A program made the position numbers and the translations under genes. From assembly GCF_003481705.1 (NCBI RefSeq), contig NZ_QULN01000002.1, positions 399,396 through 463,395 on the forward strand: a DNA stretch of 64,000 nt, given 5' to 3'. Shown in pieces: positions 59,912 to 64,000 of this stretch. How positions within the stretch are numbered: the first letter of the stretch is position 1; each line of letters opens with the position of its first letter. The DNA is from Butyricicoccus sp. OM04-18BH (GTDB taxonomy: Bacteria; Bacillota; Clostridia; Oscillospirales; Butyricicoccaceae). The notes beneath the pieces are model-generated. The model had not been told where the DNA came from. It did not search any database and saw only the letters and a program-made list of their open reading frames with translations.

Positions 59912-60472
59912 TTGATAGACGATGAAAAAATCATAGAAATGTTTTTCGAGCGTTCAGAACAGGGCATACGGGAATTGGACATAAAATACGGAAAAGTCTG
60001 CCACAATCTTTCCTACCATATCGTAGGGAGCAGACAAGACGCGGAGGAATGTGTAAACGACGCTTATTTAGGCGCATGGAACGCCATTCCCCCGGCGCGG
60101 CCTCACCCGCTTCTGTCCTACATAGTGAAAATTGTTCGGAACATTTCACTCAAAATCTATTGGAGAAAGGAAGCTGCAAAACGGAGTAGTCACTATACGA
60201 TTGCTTTAGAAGAAATCGAAGCCTGTATCGCAGACCAGAAAACCGTTGAAGATGAAATTGAAGCCAGAGAGTTAGCCCGTATTATCGAGGACTTTTTGGA
60301 CACGCTGACCGTTGAAAATCGCGTTATCTTCATGCGCCGCTATTGGTTTTCCGATAGCTACAAGGATATAGCCGAGCTTGTGGGACTTTCGGAGAAAAAT
60401 ATCTCCGTCCGGCTGACCCGTATCCGCGAGAAGATGAAGCAATACTTAATTGAAAGAGAGGTATTCGTATGA
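59912..60472 (+). CDS. ECF-type RNA polymerase sigma factor
   Basis: About 186 aa with sigma region 2 (SYHIVGSRQDAEECVNDAYL, GAWNAIPPARPHPLLSYIVK) and region 4 (YKDIAELVGLSEKNISVRLT). TTG 59912 lies 8 nt after GGAGG; GTG 59906 is closer and less likely. The next gene overlaps it by 4 nt and encodes a single-pass membrane protein, so the two form a sigma/anti-sigma pair. Confidence 0.88.
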   Translation: MIDDEKIIEMFFERSEQGIRELDIKYGKVCHNLSYHIVGSRQDAEECVNDAYLGAWNAIPPARPHPLLSYIVKIVRNISLKIYWRKEAAKRSSHYTIALEEIEACIADQKTVEDEIEARELARIIEDFLDTLTVENRVIFMRRYWFSDSYKDIAELVGLSEKNISVRLTRIREKMKQYLIEREVFV

Positions 60473-61101
60473 ACGCAGAGAAATTCTCCGACGCTATGAG
60501 CGAGCTTGATACAAAATATGTTGACGAAGCACTCAACTACAAAAAGAAAATGAAAAAGCCTGTGTGGATAAAGTGGGGAGTTATGGCAGCCTGTCTTTGC
60601 CTTATAATTTGTGTAGCTACAATTCCTCGTTTACTTAATGGCTCTAATCCCCCTGTTTCTGGAGATTTGGCTCCTATGGTTTATGTAAATAACAAGTTGT
60701 ATCAATATGCTGATAGTCAACCCAGTCTTACAGACAAAGAAAGCCAGTTCATTTATTTAGGGGAAATCGAAAGCAAAGTTAGTTCATCACAAGAGCCAAA
60801 AGAAAATTTCCAAGCTAATGACGATATTGTAGGCGCTAAAGTATATCAATATGAAAATGATATTGTGATTTTAATTGATGGTAAATATTTCTTATATAGT
60901 AATTTGGAAAATGCAGAAAATGAAACAGTTGAATTTGAAGGACAGTTATTTAACAAATCGGACTTATCCGAAGAAACCCTTAAATGGCTTGAGTGGTATA
61001 ATTCATTACCGCCAGAAAAACAGCTTACTGTCAGTTCAATTCCAGCCGAGCTATATATTGATGACGGTGCCGGAACGGTTGACGCAGACCAAGAAAAATA
61101 A
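60469..61101 (+). CDS. membrane anti-sigma-like protein
   Basis: A 210-aa protein: short cytosolic N-terminus (1-30) that would bind the sigma factor, one transmembrane helix (about 33-53, WIKWGVMAACLCLIICVATI), and an extracellular domain of ~155 residues. Overlap ATGA with the sigma gene implies coupled translation. The outer domain is AT-rich and resembles no family I know; it may sense an envelope signal. Confidence 0.75.
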   Translation: MNAEKFSDAMSELDTKYVDEALNYKKKMKKPVWIKWGVMAACLCLIICVATIPRLLNGSNPPVSGDLAPMVYVNNKLYQYADSQPSLTDKESQFIYLGEIESKVSSSQEPKENFQANDDIVGAKVYQYENDIVILIDGKYFLYSNLENAENETVEFEGQLFNKSDLSEETLKWLEWYNSLPPEKQLTVSSIPAELYIDDGAGTVDADQEK

Positions 61102-61183
61102 CTTTGATTGACACCCACAAGGGACAGCCGAGAAAATCGACTGTCCTTTTTCTATGCCGACAGGCAGAAAGGAGCGACCAGCT

Positions 61184-62599
61184 ATGACGAAACCGAGAGA
61201 GAAAACCCGCGAGGAATTGACCGCCGAGATTGAGGACAGCAAGAAGAAAATCCAGCAATACGAAAACAGAGAAAAGATTTTGCGGCAAAAGCTGTCCCGC
61301 GAGGAACGCCGGGAGAGAAACCACCGCCTTATCGTCCGGGGCGCAGTCTTTGAAAGCATTGTGCCGGAAGCAAAGAACATGACCGACGAGGAAGCCACAG
61401 CACTTCTCCGGCTTGCCCGCGAGATCGAAGCAGCCCTGCCCCGTGAACTGTCCGGTGAACAGCAGCTTGCCCTTGTGCGCGCCTATGTGAAGGACAACTT
61501 TGTAGACAAAGGAATGTGTGCTGACTTTGCTATCCATGACAAGGGAACCGGCAACCCTCATGTCCATATCATGCTGACGCTCCGGCCTCTGAAAGAAAAT
61601 GGACAGTGGGGCGCAAAGTGCCGCAAGGCATACGATCTGGACGAGAACGGACAGCGTATCCAGGATGGGAAAGGCGGCTGGAAAAATCATCGGGAGGATA
61701 CGACCGACTGGAACGATAAAGGAAATGTGGAGATTTGGCGGGCAGCGTGGGCAGCCTACACCAACCGGGCGCTGGAATCTGCCGGTAGACCGGAGCGCAT
61801 TGACCACCGCAGCTACAAGCGGCAGGGCATTGATAAAATCCCCTCTGTCCATCTGGGGGCAGCTGCCAGCCAAATGGAAAAGTGCGGTATCCGCACCGAC
61901 AAGGGGGAAGTAAACCGACAGATCGCCGCCGACAACAAACTGCTGAAAGAAATTAAAGCCCGCATTACCCGTCTTTATCGCTGGTCGAAAGCCGAAACGG
62001 AAAAACCACAAACACAGCAAAGCAGCTTGACAGCTTTGTGGGAGGCTCAGCAGCAGTTGAACGCTCCCCACACCCGCACCGGCAAAATCCGGGCATTGCA
62101 AGAAAGTGCTGCACTATTCAGCTTTTTGCAGGCAAACGGCATCCAGTCTATGCAGCAGCTTCATGAAAAAATCGCTGATATGAACAGCCGTTACTATGAC
62201 CTGCGCGGAAAGATCGTCAAGGCCGAGCGCCGGATCACTACCCTTACCGAGCGCGGGGAGATGTGGGAACAGTACAACCAGTACAAGTCCATCCACAAGC
62301 AGCTTGCCAAAGTAAAGCTGGAAAAACGGGAACAGTTTGAACAGCGCCACAGCCGGGAACTGATTCTGTATGACGCAGCGGCCCGGTATCTGAAAGAACT
62401 GAAAGACAGCGGCGAGGCAATCACCCCAAAGGTATGGCAGCGGGAAATTGACCAGCTGGCCGCTGAAAAGCAGACGGACACACTTGCCATGAAATCCATG
62501 CGGGAGGATTTGAAAGCAGTGGAACGGCTCCGCAAAACCGCCGAGCAGCTGTCCAGACAGGAACAGGACAAGTCTCACGACCGGGAGCCGGAGCGGTAA
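61184..62599 (+). CDS. DUF3847-MobL fusion: relaxase lacking its N-terminal part
   Basis: A 471-aa chimera. Residues 1-78 match DUF3847 (TKPREKTREELTAEIEDSKK, RLIVRGAVFESIVPEA). From LAREIEAALPRELSGEQQLA onward it is the middle and C-terminus of a MobA/MobL relaxase, with the histidine motif GNPHVHIMLTLRPL (~125). The first ~100 residues of a normal MobL, with the catalytic Tyr and first histidines, are missing. It is probably unable to nick. ATG 61184 follows AAAGGAG. Confidence 0.85.
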   Translation: MTKPREKTREELTAEIEDSKKKIQQYENREKILRQKLSREERRERNHRLIVRGAVFESIVPEAKNMTDEEATALLRLAREIEAALPRELSGEQQLALVRAYVKDNFVDKGMCADFAIHDKGTGNPHVHIMLTLRPLKENGQWGAKCRKAYDLDENGQRIQDGKGGWKNHREDTTDWNDKGNVEIWRAAWAAYTNRALESAGRPERIDHRSYKRQGIDKIPSVHLGAAASQMEKCGIRTDKGEVNRQIAADNKLLKEIKARITRLYRWSKAETEKPQTQQSSLTALWEAQQQLNAPHTRTGKIRALQESAALFSFLQANGIQSMQQLHEKIADMNSRYYDLRGKIVKAERRITTLTERGEMWEQYNQYKSIHKQLAKVKLEKREQFEQRHSRELILYDAAARYLKELKDSGEAITPKVWQREIDQLAAEKQTDTLAMKSMREDLKAVERLRKTAEQLSRQEQDKSHDREPER

Positions 62600-62676
62600 G
62601 GGCTACCGCGTTTCACGACATACTTTTGCACACAGAAAAACCGCCGTACAGGTTTCCCCATACGGCGGCAGACTGT

Positions 62677-62967
62677 TTATTTGCCGAACAAGTCGCTGTG
62701 TGTGCCGGTGCGGGCCAGCGTCAGCACCAGAACATCATCTTCTATGCGGTAGACAAGCAGCCAGTCCGGGAGAATGTGACATTCCCGATGGCCTGCCCAA
62801 TCGCCGGACAGGTCATGGTCGCGGTTCTTATCCGGCAGCGGTTCGCCCATTGCCAGCAATGCTACGGCCTGCTCCAGCAGTTCGATCTTCAAGCCACGCT
62901 TGATGGCTCGTTTGTAGTCTTTTTTGAAACTGGTCGTGTACTTGACGGTATATTTGGTTTCTTTCAT
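62677..62967 (-). CDS. yafQ: YafQ-type mRNA interferase toxin
   Basis: A 96-aa RelE-superfamily toxin: YTTSFKKDYKRAIKRGLKIE, HDLSGDWAGHRECHILPDWL, LARTGTHSDLF with the catalytic His residues. It cleaves ribosome-bound mRNA. ATG overlaps the antitoxin stop by 4 nt. Antisense to nothing else; follows the relaxase gene convergently. Confidence 0.92.
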   Translation of the reverse strand: MKETKYTVKYTTSFKKDYKRAIKRGLKIELLEQAVALLAMGEPLPDKNRDHDLSGDWAGHRECHILPDWLLVYRIEDDVLVLTLARTGTHSDLFGK

Positions 62968-63242
62968 CTTTTCAGGTCAGCAAACAACTCGTCAAGGTCA
63001 TTGTAGCCCTTTACAGACGGGTCTTTTGCAATCCTTTCCGCTTCCAGCATGGCAGCAACCGTTTCTTTGTTCGGCTGTTCCAGCCTTACTTCAAAGGGAA
63101 TGCCTCCTTCACGAAGCGACTGGCGCACAAAGATGTTAAACGCCGTAGTCAGATTCATGCCAAGTTCAGTAAACAGTGCGTCCGCTTGCGCTTTCAAATC
63201 TGCGTCCATGCGGATACTGATGTTTGTGGTATTTCCAGCCAT
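62964..63242 (-). CDS. dinJ: DinJ/RelB-type antitoxin
   Basis: A 92-aa antitoxin with ribbon-helix-helix start (TTNISIRMDADLKAQADALF, NLTTAFNIFVRQSLREGGIP) and a C-terminal toxin-binding tail. ATG 63242 follows AAAGGGG. Represses its own promoter, likely through the two repeats at 63283 and 63304. Confidence 0.92.
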   Translation of the reverse strand: MAGNTTNISIRMDADLKAQADALFTELGMNLTTAFNIFVRQSLREGGIPFEVRLEQPNKETVAAMLEAERIAKDPSVKGYNDLDELFADLKR

Positions 63243-63271
63243 ACGATCAACCCCTTTCTGCTGGCAATTAT

Positions 63272-63313
63272 AGTATATGCCATTTGCACGAAGAAAACAA
63301 TACTTTGCACGAA
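63272..63313 (-). promoter_or_regulatory. dinJ-yafQ promoter with two direct-repeat operators
   Basis: Minus strand: TTGTTT (63295-63300), 17-bp spacer, TATACT (63272-63277). TTTGCACGAA occurs at 63283-63292, inside the spacer, and 63304-63313, just upstream; the 21-bp spacing puts both on one DNA face. Confidence 0.7.
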
Positions 63314-63368
63314 TATTTAACAATAAATTCATTCAAGGAGGTTACCTGCTTTGTGAAAGAAATCATTT

Positions 63369-63767
63369 ATGAAGAACGACAAGACTGAACCTATCCCCGT
63401 CATGGATTACCGCCAGTACCGCAGAGCGCGGAGGCTGGTGCATGAGTGCTGCAACTACATCGACGGAAATTGTATCGCCCTGGACGATGGGGAGGAATGT
63501 GTCTGTGTCCAGTCTATTTCCTACTCCCTGTTGTGCAGGTGGTTTCGGGCGGCAGTATTACCGCAGGATAAGGAACTGGAAACGGCGCTGTTCCACCGGC
63601 TGAATGCGAAGAAATGCGCCGTATGCGGGGCGCTGTTTACCCCCGGTTCCAACCGGTCCAAATACTGCCCGGAATGTGCCGCACGCATGAAGCGGATCAA
63701 CGCCGCAAAGCGCAAGCGGAAACAACGGGAGAAATGTCACGCTTTAAGGGCTGAAAAATCCTTGTAA
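63369..63767 (+). CDS. cysteine-rich VLP-type protein
   Basis: A 132-aa protein with a Cys-rich N-terminal half (HECCNYIDGNCIALDDGEEC) and a zinc-ribbon CAVCGALFTPGSNRSKYCPE followed by a Lys/Arg-rich tail. This matches the Cys_rich_VLP family of Clostridia mobile elements. Function unknown. Confidence 0.85.
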   Translation: MKNDKTEPIPVMDYRQYRRARRLVHECCNYIDGNCIALDDGEECVCVQSISYSLLCRWFRAAVLPQDKELETALFHRLNAKKCAVCGALFTPGSNRSKYCPECAARMKRINAAKRKRKQREKCHALRAEKSL

Positions 63768-63880
63768 ATCAAGGGTTTTTTCGAGGGTATCAAAGGCAGG
63801 CTGATAGATTTATCCTCCGACCCCTAAAACGGTCTTAAAATGCGTACAGAATCCCAAGAGAAACCCCAAGGAGGAACCCT

Positions 63881-64000
63881 ATGTCAGACAACCGAAAATA
63901 TTATTACCTGAAACTTAAAGAAAACTATTTTGACGATGATTCCATCGTGCTGCTGGAAAGTATGCAGGATGGTGTGCTGTATTCCAACATTCTGCTCAAG
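63881..64000 (+). CDS. phage replisome organizer N-terminal domain protein (partial)
   Basis: First 40 residues only: MSDNRKYYYLKLKENYFDDD then SIVLLESMQDGVLYSNILLK, the start of DnaD-like replisome organizers that load the helicase. AAGGAGG lies 8 nt before ATG 63881. Continues past the window. Confidence 0.85.
   Translation, partial: MSDNRKYYYLKLKENYFDDDSIVLLESMQDGVLYSNILLK

Larger units (their letters stand above)
57221..64000 (+). mobile_element. large-serine-recombinase mobilizable element (right end beyond window)
   Basis: Starts where coupling-protein homology ends (GSARW, then unrelated sequence) and contains a large serine recombinase, TnpW, sigma/anti-sigma pair, mobilization relaxase, DinJ-YafQ, Cys-rich VLP protein and a replisome organizer start. 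This is the gene set of Tn4451-like/IME-type elements in Clostridia. The right end is not in the window. Confidence 0.7.

Overview
The window looks like the chromosome of a GC-rich anaerobic Bacillota (Clostridia; I would guess Oscillospirales, by inference only). The first 5.8 kb is ordinary host DNA. It holds the 3' end of fabF, an acyl-CoA synthetase, and a leftward four-gene operon for a sodium-pumping biotin-dependent decarboxylase. From about 6.2 kb to the end, nearly everything is mobile DNA of lower GC, inserted in layers at a tRNA-Arg(CCU) gene.

The insertion site is the clearest structural story. At 6178, 6391 and 6514 there are three 40-nt tRNA-Arg 5' halves. Each ends exactly at the anticodon-loop core CTCCTAAG. 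An intact tRNA-Arg(CCU) with its own promoter follows at 6639. The 3' half that pairs with the 6514 half, in both acceptor and anticodon stems, lies at 52750-52794. A 46.2-kb element (6554-52757, 'element A') therefore split that tRNA and brought a replacement copy. The other two halves suggest the same event happened twice before, one element inside the next.

Element A is a complete-looking Tn1549-like integrative and conjugative element (ICE). Left to right it has: an iteron array, RepA/ParA/ParB, PcfB, the VirD4 coupling protein, a VirB2-like small membrane protein, VirB6-, PrgI- and VirB4-like proteins, an NlpC/P60 hydrolase, topoisomerase III, a 2,776-residue methylase-helicase with a tnpV-like gene nested in another frame, MobC and a relaxase. 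A cargo zone (37.4-46.0 kb) carries an M48 peptidase, two proteins with a shared WXG100-like head and different toxin-like tails, and an Inc18-type erm(B)-epsilon-zeta remnant. Upstream of erm(B), a tyrosine recombinase sits between perfect 25-bp inverted repeats, with an outward promoter inside the segment. The right end is the control and recombination module: ImmR/ImmA-like pair, ArpU-like regulator, a putative structured RNA, a MazF-like toxin, excisionase-like proteins and the integrase.

From 52.8 to 57.2 kb lies the wreck of a related ICE. It has a second copy of the terminator-plus-iteron left end, a second copy of the structured RNA, a helicase tail fused to a ParB tail, DUF5688-DUF3846 and PcfB genes, and a frameshifted VirD4 start. 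That last gene is cut by a large-serine-recombinase mobilizable element (57.2 kb to the end). It carries TnpW, a sigma/anti-sigma pair, a relaxase fused to DUF3847, DinJ-YafQ, a Cys-rich VLP protein and the start of a replisome-organizer gene.
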